Assembly: GCF_000369525.1 (NCBI RefSeq)
Contig: NZ_KB850072.1
Coordinates: 1,362,760-1,426,759 of the forward strand
DNA length: 64,000 nt
Direction of reading: 5' to 3'
Source: Acinetobacter higginsii
Lineage (GTDB): Bacteria; Pseudomonadota; Gammaproteobacteria; Pseudomonadales; Moraxellaceae
Shown: piece after piece, positions 33,465-48,097 of the stretch
Position numbering within the stretch: position 1 is the stretch's first letter
Layout of the letters: each line of letters opens with the position of its first letter
Translations under genes and position numbers: made by a program
Notes under the pieces: generated by a model
Databases searched by the model: none
Seen by the model: only the letters and a program-made list of their open reading frames with translations
Told to the model about the DNA's origin: nothing

Positions 33465-34340
33465 CTATGATTGATTAAAGTAATTCAGAGGCAACTTTAA
33501 GTAGCGGATTCCATTAGACTCAGATTCTGGGAATCGGCCTGCATCCATATTGATTTGAATTGCCGGTAGAATAAGCTTAGGCATCGACAAAGTCGCATCA
33601 CGTGCTTGACGCATTTGTACAAACTCATGCTTCAGTGTTTTTGCATTTAAGTGAATATTGCTATGCTTCTGTGCTCGAATATCTGTTTCATAACTATATG
33701 TATCACGACCTTCTGGTTTATAGTCGTGACATAAAAAGACACGTGTAAGTTCTGGCAATTGATACAGTTTTTGCACAGAATCAAATAAGATATTCGCACT
33801 GCCTTTTGGGAAATCACAACGCGCCGTTCCATAATCGGGCATAAATAAGGTATCACCAATAAAAACAGCATCACCGATCACATAACTTAAGCACGCAGGT
33901 GTATGTCCTGGTGTCGGTAGGTTATATGCCGCTAAGTTTCCGATACGGAAGTGTTCATGGTCTTTAAACAGATAATCGAACACTTGATGCGTATTAAAAT
34001 ATTTTATATCCATATGATAAATTGCACTAAATGTTTCCTGAACAATGGCAATTTTCTCACTCATGGCAATCTTGCCACCAAGCTTAGATTTCAGATATTG
34101 CGACGCCGTTAAATGATCGGCATGAACATGGGTTTCCAATATCCATTCAACGGTAAGGGCTTGAGATTCAATATAAGCAATGATCTCATCTGCATGCTGT
34201 GTGGATGTTGATGCCGAGGCAGCATCATAATCCAAAACACTATCAATAATTGCACAATGCTTTGTTTCAGCATCATGTACAACATAACTAAAGGTATTAC
34301 TTTGCTCATCAAAAAAGGCTTTGACTGCTGGATATTGCAC
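33465..34340 (-). CDS. MBL-fold persulfide dioxygenase-like hydrolase (BlhA/ETHE1 group)
   Basis: 291 aa. The metal site is ETHVHADHLTASQYL (HxHxDH, about residues 70-84), LPTPGHTPACLSY with the next His, and FIGDTLFMPDYGTARCDFP with the bridging Asp. These enzymes oxidise glutathione or other persulfides and protect against sulfide. The gene is the third of a tight operon behind two YeeE/YedE sulfur transporters, which matches the sulfide-detoxification operons controlled by BigR/SqrR repressors. No repressor gene is present nearby. Confidence 0.85.
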   Translation of the reverse strand: MQYPAVKAFFDEQSNTFSYVVHDAETKHCAIIDSVLDYDAASASTSTQHADEIIAYIESQALTVEWILETHVHADHLTASQYLKSKLGGKIAMSEKIAIVQETFSAIYHMDIKYFNTHQVFDYLFKDHEHFRIGNLAAYNLPTPGHTPACLSYVIGDAVFIGDTLFMPDYGTARCDFPKGSANILFDSVQKLYQLPELTRVFLCHDYKPEGRDTYSYETDIRAQKHSNIHLNAKTLKHEFVQMRQARDATLSMPKLILPAIQINMDAGRFPESESNGIRYLKLPLNYFNQS

Positions 34341-34350
34341 TGCATTTCTC

Positions 34351-34761
34351 CTACTGTTTGGCCCAAAGACGATGGATCAACATGCCGAGCAGCATTGCTC
34401 CAATAAAATACCAAACTTCAAAATAACCCAGTCCGATCAGAGTAATTGCGGGTGCTGGGCAAATGCCTGCAATTCCCCAACCCATACCAAATAATATCGC
34501 ACCTATGATCAACTTCTTATCAATTTGATTATTCTTTGGTAAAGCAATCGCCTCACCTGATAATGTTTTTGGATTGCGTAAAGCTTTCTGAAATGGGAGA
34601 AATGCAACTGCAATTGCACCAATCATCACAAACATCAAGCTAATATCCCACACGCCAAAAATGTCTAGAAAACTTAATACCTTCTCAGGATTTGACATTC
34701 CAGAAACCAAGAGGCCTAGTGCAAATAGGCTACCGAAAATCAATGCAAATAAATTCTTCAT
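34351..34761 (-). CDS. YeeE/YedE-type sulfur transporter subunit (DUF6691)
   Basis: 136 aa, four membrane segments (for example LFALIFGSLFALGLLVSGMS and LIIGAILFGMGWGIAGICPA). The Cys in GICPAPA is typical of the YeeE/YedE core. It is the half-size partner of the gene upstream, with which it shares a TAATG overlap. Together the two probably form one thiosulfate or sulfide/persulfide channel feeding the dioxygenase. Confidence 0.85.
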   Translation of the reverse strand: MKNLFALIFGSLFALGLLVSGMSNPEKVLSFLDIFGVWDISLMFVMIGAIAVAFLPFQKALRNPKTLSGEAIALPKNNQIDKKLIIGAILFGMGWGIAGICPAPAITLIGLGYFEVWYFIGAMLLGMLIHRLWAKQ

Positions 34762-35180
34762 TACGCTGCTCCCAGAATATGACGCACCACATACACCGTA
34801 ACAAAACCAGCGATCATAAATGTAATTGTGGCAACCATTGAACGTGGCGATAAACGGCTAATCCCGCAGATCCCATGCCCACTGGTACAACCTGAACCTA
34901 AACGTGTCCCAAAGCCTACCAACAGTCCAGCAATGATCAAAGCGAGCGGAGACGACTGCATAATAATTTCAGGCTTGACAAAAATTTGATAAATAAAGGG
35001 TGTAATAATCAGGCCTAATAAAAACCAAAAAGCCGAACTACGCAAAAATGTTTTGGGCTGTAATAATTGGGCAATCAAACCACTCACACCCGCGACACGC
35101 CCATTGACATATAAATAACCAACAGCCGCTAATCCAATTAACGCGCCACCAATTAAAGCTAGAATAATACTTGCCATCAT
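34761..35180 (-). CDS. YeeE/YedE family sulfur transporter
   Basis: 139 aa with four membrane segments. The signature GFGTRLGSGCTSGHGICGIS (about residues 87-106), with its cysteines, is the transport motif of YeeE/YedE proteins that pass thiosulfate or related sulfur species. The frame is open from TTG 35195, but ATG 35180 or 35177 follows GAGAGG and is preferred. It is the first gene of the sulfur operon and has an AT-rich inverted repeat directly upstream. Confidence 0.85.
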   Translation of the reverse strand: MMASIILALIGGALIGLAAVGYLYVNGRVAGVSGLIAQLLQPKTFLRSSAFWFLLGLIITPFIYQIFVKPEIIMQSSPLALIIAGLLVGFGTRLGSGCTSGHGICGISRLSPRSMVATITFMIAGFVTVYVVRHILGAA

Positions 35181-35196
35181 CCTCTCACTAATCAAT

Positions 35197-35215
35197 ATAT
35201 ATTTTTATAATATAT
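35197..35215. promoter_or_regulatory. Inverted repeat upstream of the sulfur operon
   Basis: ATATATT-TTTAT-AATATAT, 7-5-7, about 20 nt before the operon start. It has the size and composition of an ArsR-family (BigR/SqrR-like) operator, though AT-richness makes chance arms easier. Confidence 0.4.
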
Positions 35216-35383
35216 CATTTTAAATAATAATTAAATAAATCTATTCAATACTAGCGCTTAATCGCTTATTTTTACGAAAAATGGCATAAATTGGTAAGCA
35301 TTTCCTAAAATTAAGTCATTTAATTTGACTATTGAGCATAAAAACATGCTTTGAACAAGCATCTTATTTCTTGAACTGAGTGA

Positions 35384-36136
35384 CTACTCGAATTCAGCAA
35401 GTACTCTTTCTGCAAACCAAACATGAAAGACTGTCACGATCGGATTGATTCTTAGTCGATCAGCCTGTTCAATTTCAGCAAAAAAAGCTGCTTTTTCACC
35501 ATTCGAAGAATTATCAAATATAAAAGCTCGATCACTCGCCTCAATGGCTTGCATAAGTAAGTTCATGCTGCGGTAATAACGATCACGAATTTTGGGTTCT
35601 GCTACAGCATGTCCACCTGTACTTACCCGATACTGTACCCGCGCAATATTGATTTCAGGGTCAATCGTTGAAACATAGTACAGATAAGTTTTAAACCCTT
35701 GCTCCTGAGCCATTTTCAGAAACTCAACTTTGCTGATATGCGACATGACAGTTTCAAAGGTAAAACTAATTTTCAAGCTTAGAAATTCCAAACGGATAAA
35801 GTCGATGATTCTGGCAGCAAGATATGAATCAATATCTTGAATAGCAAAAAGAATATGATGCTCACCGAGCAATTCGGGTTCTTGACTTAATAAATTACAG
35901 GTTCTTTGATTCAATTTTTTCTTTTTGGTTTTTAAAAAAGCAATCAATTTTAGTGCATCTAGAGACTCATGATAAATCTTTAAATCTAAGCGATGAGTTT
36001 GATTTAAGGTTTTTTCGAGTTCATCTGCATTTAAATATGCCCCAATATGTCCGGGCAATAAATATTCTTTAATCGTACTTTTACCAGAACCGTTTGGACC
36101 AGCAAACATGCGAATTCTAGGCGTAGACTGTCGCAT
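35384..36136 (-). CDS. Zeta toxin-like AAA ATPase/kinase
   Basis: 250 aa. The Walker A is MFAGPNGSGKSTIKEYLLPG (about residues 9-28), followed by AYLNADELEKTL as in zeta toxins, which phosphorylate UDP-sugars of cell-wall synthesis. A basic MRQSTPRIR precedes it. Later SFTFETVMSHISKVEFLKMA and YVSTIDPEINIARVQYRV also match zeta-like chromosomal proteins. ATG 36136 has TAGG just upstream and starts after the partner's stop; an open TTG lies at 36148. It may be a toxin or a housekeeping P-loop kinase. Confidence 0.75.
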   Translation of the reverse strand: MRQSTPRIRMFAGPNGSGKSTIKEYLLPGHIGAYLNADELEKTLNQTHRLDLKIYHESLDALKLIAFLKTKKKKLNQRTCNLLSQEPELLGEHHILFAIQDIDSYLAARIIDFIRLEFLSLKISFTFETVMSHISKVEFLKMAQEQGFKTYLYYVSTIDPEINIARVQYRVSTGGHAVAEPKIRDRYYRSMNLLMQAIEASDRAFIFDNSSNGEKAAFFAEIEQADRLRINPIVTVFHVWFAERVLAEFE

Positions 36137-36140
36137 TAAC

Positions 36141-36395
36141 CTATACAACAGCCTGCTTTTTTTTACGCTTCAATAGAGTACGCGATGCTTCAATAGTAGT
36201 ATAAGCGCCTGATATATCCTTGATCACTTCAATCTCGCCAGTTGGATGCTGTTTTAACAGTTGATGACCTTTAGCATAAACCACAGTAGAGGATTCACTT
36301 GCTTCTTCAAACGCGTTACGAAATGCTTCTACAGCAAGCTTAGGAAGAAGACTTTCCTCTTGCGTACTCATTTTCATGATTGTAAAAGCTGTCAT
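36141..36395 (-). CDS. Putative antitoxin partner of the zeta-like protein
   Basis: 84 aa, mixed charge, with a helical first half (EESLLPKLAVEAFRNAFEEA) and a Lys/Arg-rich end (RTLLKRKKKQAVV). Small size, position just before the zeta-like gene and a palindrome at its promoter are the antitoxin pattern. No ribbon-helix-helix or epsilon antitoxin motif is recognised, so the function rests on context. AGGAG precedes the ATG. Confidence 0.6.
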   Translation of the reverse strand: MTAFTIMKMSTQEESLLPKLAVEAFRNAFEEASESSTVVYAKGHQLLKQHPTGEIEVIKDISGAYTTIEASRTLLKRKKKQAVV

Positions 36396-36430
36396 TAAAG
36401 ACTCCTCCGCTAGATTGCGCTTATACCTAT

Positions 36431-36448
36431 ACTAGCATAACTGCTAGT
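36431..36448. promoter_or_regulatory. Palindromic operator of the toxin-antitoxin-like pair
   Basis: ACTAGCA-TAAC-TGCTAGT, 36 nt before the ATG and lying between a TAGACA -35-like and a TATAGG -10-like box on the minus strand. This is the usual place for autorepression. Confidence 0.65.
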
Positions 36449-36473
36449 TTTGTCTATTTTTGCAGCGGCGAGT

Positions 36474-36950
36474 TTAACGAACTAAATCTTCAATACCGAT
36501 TAGTTTTGGTAATTTATCAATTACTTTGTTCAACTCAGTATTTGCTGGTGAAATACAACCTGTGTAATGGCTAAGCTTTGTTACAGTTCCATCAGGCTTT
36601 TTCCATGAGAAATAAGCACTTGGTTGGTCTGTTGCTGTTTCTTGGCAACCAGTTGTTTTTACATTTGCACCCGTTGCAGGACGATAAGTTTTTAACTCTT
36701 GTTGCAGTTTCTTATAAACAGAAGGATCAACTGTTAAATCTTGAGTACCTGTCACCTTGGTATATTGTTTGCCATCGAAATGGACAGCACCTTCAGGTGT
36801 AATCTCAACAGAATAAATTGGGCATGCACCAAAACAAGGGCTAGATGAATAGCGAATTGTTTCCTGTACAGTATCTTGTGGCTGTTGAGGTGTTGTTGCG
36901 CAGCCAACTAAAGAAAAAGTAAAAAGGCCCGCAATTAATAATTTTTTCAT
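36474..36950 (-). CDS. DUF6438 lipoprotein
   Basis: 158 aa. A lipoprotein signal peptide ends in the lipobox LVGC (Cys 17). The mature domain begins with SSPCFGACPIYSVEITPEGA and contains four more cysteines (C..C and TTGC...TGC) that probably form disulfides, the DUF6438 pattern. It is periplasm-facing and of unknown function. It is transcribed alone. Confidence 0.8.
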   Translation of the reverse strand: MKKLLIAGLFTFSLVGCATTPQQPQDTVQETIRYSSSPCFGACPIYSVEITPEGAVHFDGKQYTKVTGTQDLTVDPSVYKKLQQELKTYRPATGANVKTTGCQETATDQPSAYFSWKKPDGTVTKLSHYTGCISPANTELNKVIDKLPKLIGIEDLVR

Positions 36951-37097
36951 TTGTTGATCCGTTATAAAGTATGTTATTCAAATTTAACAAATAGTAGAAA
37001 TTTTGTCATTTAGAATGGTGTAAAAATAAGAAATTTCATCTAAATTTACTTAGGCTATTTTACAATAACCCAAAAAAATTGCATCAATTTAAGAAAA

Positions 37098-37802
37098 TTA
37101 AGAAGGGCTTTGAGATTGCAGAATTAATCGAGCAAGCTCTAAATCATCTGCATAGGTAATCTTGATATTGTCTGAACGCCCTTGTACCACTTGTACAGGT
37201 TCATTCACATATTCTAAAGCACTCGCTTCATCTGTAATCACAATATGGTCTGCTAAGGCCTGTTCAATTGCACTTTTTAAAACATGTAATCGAGCCATTT
37301 GTGGTGTCTGTGCCTGCCACAAAAACTCACGGCTGACAGTTTTTTCAATCTGATTTTGGCTTACGACATGTTTAAGCGTATCACGTACAGGAATCGCTAA
37401 AATTGCACTTTGATTTGAATGTTGGGCAGATTCAACCAAACGGATTAAACAATCCGAAGTAACACATGGACGTGCAGCGTCATGGACCAACACCCAATCA
37501 TCTTCATGAGCAATGTCAGATAAATAGATCAAGGCATTTAAAACTGAATGAACACGCTCAGTGCCACCAATGCAAAAATGTAGCTTATCTTTGTGCTGAA
37601 AAGAGAGGGTTTTCGCGAAATTATCTTGCTCACCAATGGCGAGTACACAACCTGCTAAATCTAAGGAATTCAGTCGATTAACCGTATGTTCAAGTACAGT
37701 ATGATCTTGAATATACTGATATTGTTTTAATTCAGTTTTTGAAAAACGACTGCCCGAACCTGCTGCTGGTACAACCGCCCATAGCTTAGTCTGGGTTTTC
37801 AT
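37098..37802 (-). CDS. ispD: 2-C-methyl-D-erythritol 4-phosphate cytidylyltransferase
   Basis: 234 aa. IspD joins CTP and MEP to give CDP-ME in the non-mevalonate isoprenoid pathway. The nucleotide-binding start is WAVVPAAGSGSRFSKTELKQ. GGTERVHSVLNAL and VLVHDAARPCV (about residues 100-110) hold the conserved catalytic residues, and QTPQMARLHVLKSA and ITDEASALEY follow. It overlaps ftsB by 17 nt, as is common in gammaproteobacteria. Confidence 0.95.
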   Translation of the reverse strand: MKTQTKLWAVVPAAGSGSRFSKTELKQYQYIQDHTVLEHTVNRLNSLDLAGCVLAIGEQDNFAKTLSFQHKDKLHFCIGGTERVHSVLNALIYLSDIAHEDDWVLVHDAARPCVTSDCLIRLVESAQHSNQSAILAIPVRDTLKHVVSQNQIEKTVSREFLWQAQTPQMARLHVLKSAIEQALADHIVITDEASALEYVNEPVQVVQGRSDNIKITYADDLELARLILQSQSPS

Positions 37803-38157
37803 TGGTTGCAGTGTCTTCTTTTGCGTTTGGATCGATATAAATCGGTTTGTAATGGGTACTAATGGTACTCATTTGTACAAACGTCTCATTCGGTTTAATC
37901 AGACCTAAGTCTAAACGTGCATGTTCTTCAATGGCTTCGCTGCCATTTTTCAAATCAAAAACTTCCGCCGCTAAAATACGATTACGTTCTTTTAGCTCAG
38001 TATTAATTTCTGCTTGTTGCGTAATTTGTTGAGTTAAAGCTTGGTGAGGAAAATAACCACCCTCACCTAGCCAAAATTGATACTGTAGGCTTGCCACCAG
38101 AGCGATGACAAGCACTAGAATCAATTTACTCGAGGTCGATCGAAACATCTCTATCAT
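37786..38157 (-). CDS. ftsB: Cell division protein FtsB
   Basis: 123 aa. FtsB forms the FtsQLB divisome complex. One N-terminal membrane segment (LILVLVIALVASLQYQFWLG) leads into the coiled coil ALTQQITQQAEINTELKERN, then EVFDLKNGSEAIEEHARLDLGLIKPNETF, the conserved FtsB end. It is encoded between eno and ispD, the standard location. Confidence 0.92.
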   Translation of the reverse strand: MIEMFRSTSSKLILVLVIALVASLQYQFWLGEGGYFPHQALTQQITQQAEINTELKERNRILAAEVFDLKNGSEAIEEHARLDLGLIKPNETFVQMSTISTHYKPIYIDPNAKEDTATNENPD

Positions 38158-38193
38158 GAAAAATTCCCTACATCCTTCTTACAAGGAAGATCA

Positions 38194-38226
38194 TCTGCAA
38201 ATTCTATATGATTATGAATTTGCAGA
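38194..38226. repeat. 11-bp inverted repeat between eno and ftsB
   Basis: TCTGCAAATTC (38194-38204) and GAATTTGCAGA (38216-38226), perfect arms, no U-tract. Possibly an RNA-processing or partial terminator structure. Confidence 0.4.
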
Positions 38227-38283
38227 GTTTCTCTCTTTTGTAAAGAAAGATGATCAGAAGTATTCAACATAGATAATTTGACC

Positions 38284-40476
<2,193 letters not shown>

Positions 40477-40509
40477 TTAAACTTTCCCAGTTTATTTAAA
40501 ACTTAGTAC

Positions 40510-42511
<2,002 letters not shown>

Positions 42512-42985
42512 ATGGCGAATAAAAAACTTTTAATTTGTGCAGCACTTGCGACTGGTCTTTTATTAACTGCTTGTGTGAAAAAAGAAGAACCAAAAAACGA
42601 AGAGCAGCAAGAACAGACCGCAACTGAGACTCAAACCCAGCCTGAGCCTGAAAAAATCCAAGAGTTCGAGTCTTTAGAAAGTGTCGATAAACACGAAGCT
42701 CCAGCACCAGTTGTAGAAACAACGCGTGAAGAAACACCAAATACAACGACCGAGATTCGTCGTGAGACTCGTCCGGCTCAAACAGAAACGCCTGCTGCAA
42801 CACCAACTGAAGCTCCGCGCGCAGAAGAGCCGAAACCTGTAAAAGCTGAACAAAAACCAGCAAAGACAGAACAGCCTAAAGCAGAACAACCTGTGAAAAC
42901 TGCAAAACCATCAGCACCAGCTCAAAGTGAAGATGACGCTGTCGCTGCTGCAATCGCTGCCGCAACACCTGCTTTAAATAACTAA
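42512..42985 (+). CDS. Low-complexity lipoprotein
   Basis: 157 aa. A lipoprotein signal peptide (LLICAALATGLLLTAC, lipobox LTAC) is followed by a tail made almost only of Glu, Lys, Pro, Thr, Ala and Gln (for example VKAEQKPAKTEQPKAEQPVK) and a short C-terminal helix (DDAVAAAIAAATPAL). Such a tail is likely unfolded and could span the periplasm. There is no enzyme motif and the function is unknown. It has its own promoter and a strong terminator. Confidence 0.8.
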   Translation: MANKKLLICAALATGLLLTACVKKEEPKNEEQQEQTATETQTQPEPEKIQEFESLESVDKHEAPAPVVETTREETPNTTTEIRRETRPAQTETPAATPTEAPRAEEPKPVKAEQKPAKTEQPKAEQPVKTAKPSAPAQSEDDAVAAAIAAATPALNN

Positions 42986-43001
42986 TTCATTCGTGAATAA
43001 T

Positions 43002-43032
43002 AAAAAGCCAGTTGCTTTCAACTGGCTTTTTT
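43002..43032. terminator. Bidirectional intrinsic terminator
   Basis: AAAAA-GCCAGTT-GCTTTC-AACTGGC-TTTTTT, between the lipoprotein and the convergent hydrolase gene; A and T tracts on both sides serve both strands. Confidence 0.88.
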
Positions 43033-43043
43033 GTGCCTATAGA

Positions 43044-44135
43044 TTAGTAATTTTTAAAAAAGTCTGCCATCAAACGGGAAGCCCAAGACTTCACCGTCAA
43101 ACTTTCATAGAAACCACAATGGCTTCCCTTTTTGGTTGTTACAACTGCAATATTGTCCATTTGCTGAATGGCATCTTTATAAGGTTCTAAGTTTTTAATT
43201 GAACAGACTGGATCATCTTCTGCATTGAGAATCATCAATGGAATTTTGACATTTTCGAACACATAGATTGGATTAATTGCTTGGCAATAACTCTGATAAT
43301 CCTGAAATCCTGCCATTTCAAAATATTCTTTTTCAAACTCTTCCAAGCTTGTGGTCGTTAGCACTTTTTCTACAGATGCAATTTGATTCCATGTATTCTG
43401 ATAAGGATAAATGAAGTATTTAAATAACTTCTTGGTCATCATTTTGCTATAAAAAGGATGCACATTTTTAAAACCGATTTCAGTGTTATAACCGGGACAC
43501 ATTGCAAAAGCAGCTTTGAATGGCGTATCTACCCCTTGCTCGCCTAAATAGCGGACCAAGAGCCCAGTACCTGCGGAAGAGCCAACTGCATATAGATCGG
43601 ATTGTGGAAACAGGTTTTGAATATGTGCAAGTTGTTCTTTCAGATCACTGGTTGAACCAAACAGTGAAATACGAGGCACTGGCATTGGCAGTCCTGCATG
43701 GCCACGGCGCAAACACAGTGCAATTCGCCAACCATTATATTCATGCAAATCTTTGACCAGTTCGCGCATACTTTCAGGTGTCCCTGTAATGGTATGCATA
43801 ATTACAACGGTTGGTGTTTCTGCTGGCAAGTCATATCCATACCACGCAACGGCGGTAATCCCGCCATCCTGCATGATCAAACGATCAACACGGTCATATT
43901 CAAGTTTAATGGTTTTCTTACGAATCACATCAAAATACAATAAATGTAGATGTGTATTACTCAGCCAAGGCGTAGGACGATATTTTTGCTTTAACTGCGG
44001 TAATTTTTCCAAAACATCTTTAATTTTCCCTTTCGGGTCATAATACATTTTGGGTTGCTCAGCACCGAGCACTGAATCAAGAAGCTCTGAACCTAGCACT
44101 TTGATTTTATCTAAAGCAGATATACCCATATTCAA
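43044..44135 (-). CDS. Alpha/beta hydrolase, YheT-like
   Basis: 363 aa. The YheT/UPF0017 layout is seen: an early RPTPWLSNTHLHLLYFDVIR, VVIMHTITGTPESMRELVKD (oxyanion strand), a nucleophile elbow AVGSSAGTGLLVRYLGEQG (Ser, about residue 185), the acid near LILNAEDDPVC and the late His in TTKKGSHCGFYES. The substrate is probably a lipid or ester. It lies 13 nt after the SGNH hydrolase gene, so the two may be co-transcribed. Confidence 0.82.
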   Translation of the reverse strand: MNMGISALDKIKVLGSELLDSVLGAEQPKMYYDPKGKIKDVLEKLPQLKQKYRPTPWLSNTHLHLLYFDVIRKKTIKLEYDRVDRLIMQDGGITAVAWYGYDLPAETPTVVIMHTITGTPESMRELVKDLHEYNGWRIALCLRRGHAGLPMPVPRISLFGSTSDLKEQLAHIQNLFPQSDLYAVGSSAGTGLLVRYLGEQGVDTPFKAAFAMCPGYNTEIGFKNVHPFYSKMMTKKLFKYFIYPYQNTWNQIASVEKVLTTTSLEEFEKEYFEMAGFQDYQSYCQAINPIYVFENVKIPLMILNAEDDPVCSIKNLEPYKDAIQQMDNIAVVTTKKGSHCGFYESLTVKSWASRLMADFFKNY

Positions 44136-44148
44136 TAACCGCCTTTAT

Positions 44149-44868
44149 CTAAGCATGAGTAAATGTTTGTCGCACCAAAGTTGCGACCTGTTGTCCCCAG
44201 ATGGCATAAATTTCTTTGCTTGGATGAAAACCATCGCTTGCCATCGGCAAATCCATTGCTTGAAAAGCTTCAATATCATATTGAATAAATCGAAACTGAG
44301 ATTGTGGCGCCAGCCATTGCTGTAATGCCTGATTCATTTGTTCCGCATATTTTCCAAACAGCCAAGCCAACGGATTAGGTAAAGCCGGAAAATGCTGCAT
44401 TGGTGGCACACCCGATACAATAATGAGTTTAGGTTGAAACTGACGCTGTATATAAGTGAATAGCTGTTTTTGTTGTTTGAGCCAAGATTTTGCAGAAGTC
44501 AGTTTAGTCACATCATTGACACCAATTGAAGTGATAACAACATCATAGCACTGCTGCTCTAATAGTTGTACTGCTTGAAAAACCTGTTGAGTACTATCGC
44601 CTGTTTTAGCATGCAATTTCCATTGCAACTGATATTCGCTCTGTAACTCAGCAATAATCGCCCCAGATAAAGCCTGTTGTTGGGTTTCAACACCTACACC
44701 CGCCGCAGCCGAATCACCAAGAATAAGTAAAGAAAGTGGCTGACCCTGACCTACGATACCGTGGCGGTCACCACTTGCTTCAGAAAGACGTGGTGTATTG
44801 TTACGAACTTTCATACCCTGTATGACTAATACAGGTAGTAATGCAAAAGTTGAAAGCTTTAACCACAT
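44149..44868 (-). CDS. SGNH/GDSL-type esterase
   Basis: 239 aa. Block I is LLILGDSAAAGVGVETQQQA with the catalytic Ser, block III is VITSIGVNDVTKLTSAK with the oxyanion Asn, and block V is ASDGFHPSKEIYAIWG with the Asp-x-x-His pair. An N-terminal hydrophobic stretch (LSTFALLPVLVIQGM) may be a membrane anchor or signal. The substrate is unknown. Confidence 0.85.
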   Translation of the reverse strand: MWLKLSTFALLPVLVIQGMKVRNNTPRLSEASGDRHGIVGQGQPLSLLILGDSAAAGVGVETQQQALSGAIIAELQSEYQLQWKLHAKTGDSTQQVFQAVQLLEQQCYDVVITSIGVNDVTKLTSAKSWLKQQKQLFTYIQRQFQPKLIIVSGVPPMQHFPALPNPLAWLFGKYAEQMNQALQQWLAPQSQFRFIQYDIEAFQAMDLPMASDGFHPSKEIYAIWGQQVATLVRQTFTHA

Positions 44869-44907
44869 TTTAATTCTCTTAATATTACTTAGGCTATTTT
44901 GCAGACA

Positions 44908-45315
44908 TTAATTCGGTTGATACTTGGCAAAACGTGCACCCATTTTTTCTGCCAATGCGGCCAAACCACTCATTGGGCGAATCATCACTTCAAAATCAAT
45001 GATTTTGCCTTGTTCATTAAAGCGAACCATATCAATGCCTTTAAGTGATTTTCCGCTGACATTGGCGCTAAATTCCAACACCACATTTTCACCATCTTCA
45101 GTGTAAAATTCACGATGATAGGTAAAGTTTTCAAACACCTGAATCACATTGGTCAAAATAAAGAAAACCACGTGTTTTCCTTCATAAGGGTTATAAGCAA
45201 CTGGTGAACGAAACACCACATCGTCTGCCAACAAATCATTTAAGTTGGATAGGTCACCTGTTTTAATCATCTGATGCCAGTTTTCTAAAGCTTGTTTTGT
45301 TGTTTCCAATGTCAT
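44908..45315 (-). CDS. NTF2-like / SnoaL-like domain protein
   Basis: 135 aa. The NTF2-like fold is suggested by an early TKQALENWHQMIKTGDLSNL, then NDLLADDVVFRSPVAYNPYEG, and the beta-strand block VVLEFSANVSGKSLKGIDMVR with GKIIDFEVMIRP. Such proteins are small-molecule isomerases or binding proteins. It lies between the SGNH hydrolase and fadH on the same strand. No catalytic assignment is possible. Confidence 0.8.
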   Translation of the reverse strand: MTLETTKQALENWHQMIKTGDLSNLNDLLADDVVFRSPVAYNPYEGKHVVFFILTNVIQVFENFTYHREFYTEDGENVVLEFSANVSGKSLKGIDMVRFNEQGKIIDFEVMIRPMSGLAALAEKMGARFAKYQPN

Positions 45316-45386
45316 TGTTATTCTCCCTTGAGATTTAATGGATAAGTTGGGAGCACGCCCTCAATAGAAAATGCCCCCTAGCATGT

Positions 45387-47483
<2,097 letters not shown>

Positions 47484-47485
47484 TT

Positions 47486-47501
47486 ATGCAACATATTGCA
47501 T
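47486..47501. promoter_or_regulatory. Palindromic operator 2 between fadH and padR-type gene
   Basis: ATGCAA-CATA-TTGCAT, 36 nt before the regulator ATG. It shares ATGCAA/TTGCAT with operator 1, suggesting one dimeric PadR protein binds both and controls both directions. Confidence 0.75.
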
Positions 47502-47536
47502 AATTCTGATGAGTCATTTTTTTATTATGGAACATC

Positions 47537-48097
47537 ATGTCACTCGCCCATGTTTTACTGACCAGCTTATTGGAAAAACCAAGTACAGGTTTTGACTTGG
47601 CTCGTCGCTTTGACCGTTCAATGGGCTTCTTTTGGAATGCGACTCATCAGCAGATTTATCGTGAACTCAACGGGATGCTGAAAAAAGGATGGATTTCGAC
47701 ATTAGAAGAACAAACTGCCAACAGCCGTAAAAAAACTTATCAAGTTGAACAACTTGGAAGAATACAACTGGCTTCATGGATTGAACAACAAAGTGAACCC
47801 GCGCAATTGCGCGATGACCTCATGGTCAGGCTAAGAGCTGAAGCTCAACTCGGTGGCAATAATATTTTGCCTGAATTAGAACGCCATTTGTCGTTACATA
47901 AGGAAAAATTAAGCCTTTATCAAGCCATTCATGATAAAGATTTTAAAGATAACCAACCAACCAATCGCGTTTTGTTTATCCATAAGATGATTCTGGAACT
48001 TGGTATCATTAAGGAAAATGAATGGATAAAATGGTTGGAACAAATGATTCCTCAACTGAAAAAGTTTGAAGAAGCCAACAATAGTGGAGAAAAATAA
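47537..48097 (+). CDS. PadR family transcriptional regulator
   Basis: 186 aa. The N-terminal winged helix is PadR-type: LTSLLEKPSTGFDLARRFDR, then FWNATHQQIYRELNGMLKKG and WISTLEEQ (residues 10-70). The C-terminal helical dimerisation domain is of the AphA-like subfamily 2 length. It probably represses fadH and its own operon through the twin ATGCAA palindromes and responds to an unknown lipid or phenolic ligand. It is coupled to the hydrolase by a TAATG overlap. Confidence 0.88.
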   Translation: MSLAHVLLTSLLEKPSTGFDLARRFDRSMGFFWNATHQQIYRELNGMLKKGWISTLEEQTANSRKKTYQVEQLGRIQLASWIEQQSEPAQLRDDLMVRLRAEAQLGGNNILPELERHLSLHKEKLSLYQAIHDKDFKDNQPTNRVLFIHKMILELGIIKENEWIKWLEQMIPQLKKFEEANNSGEK

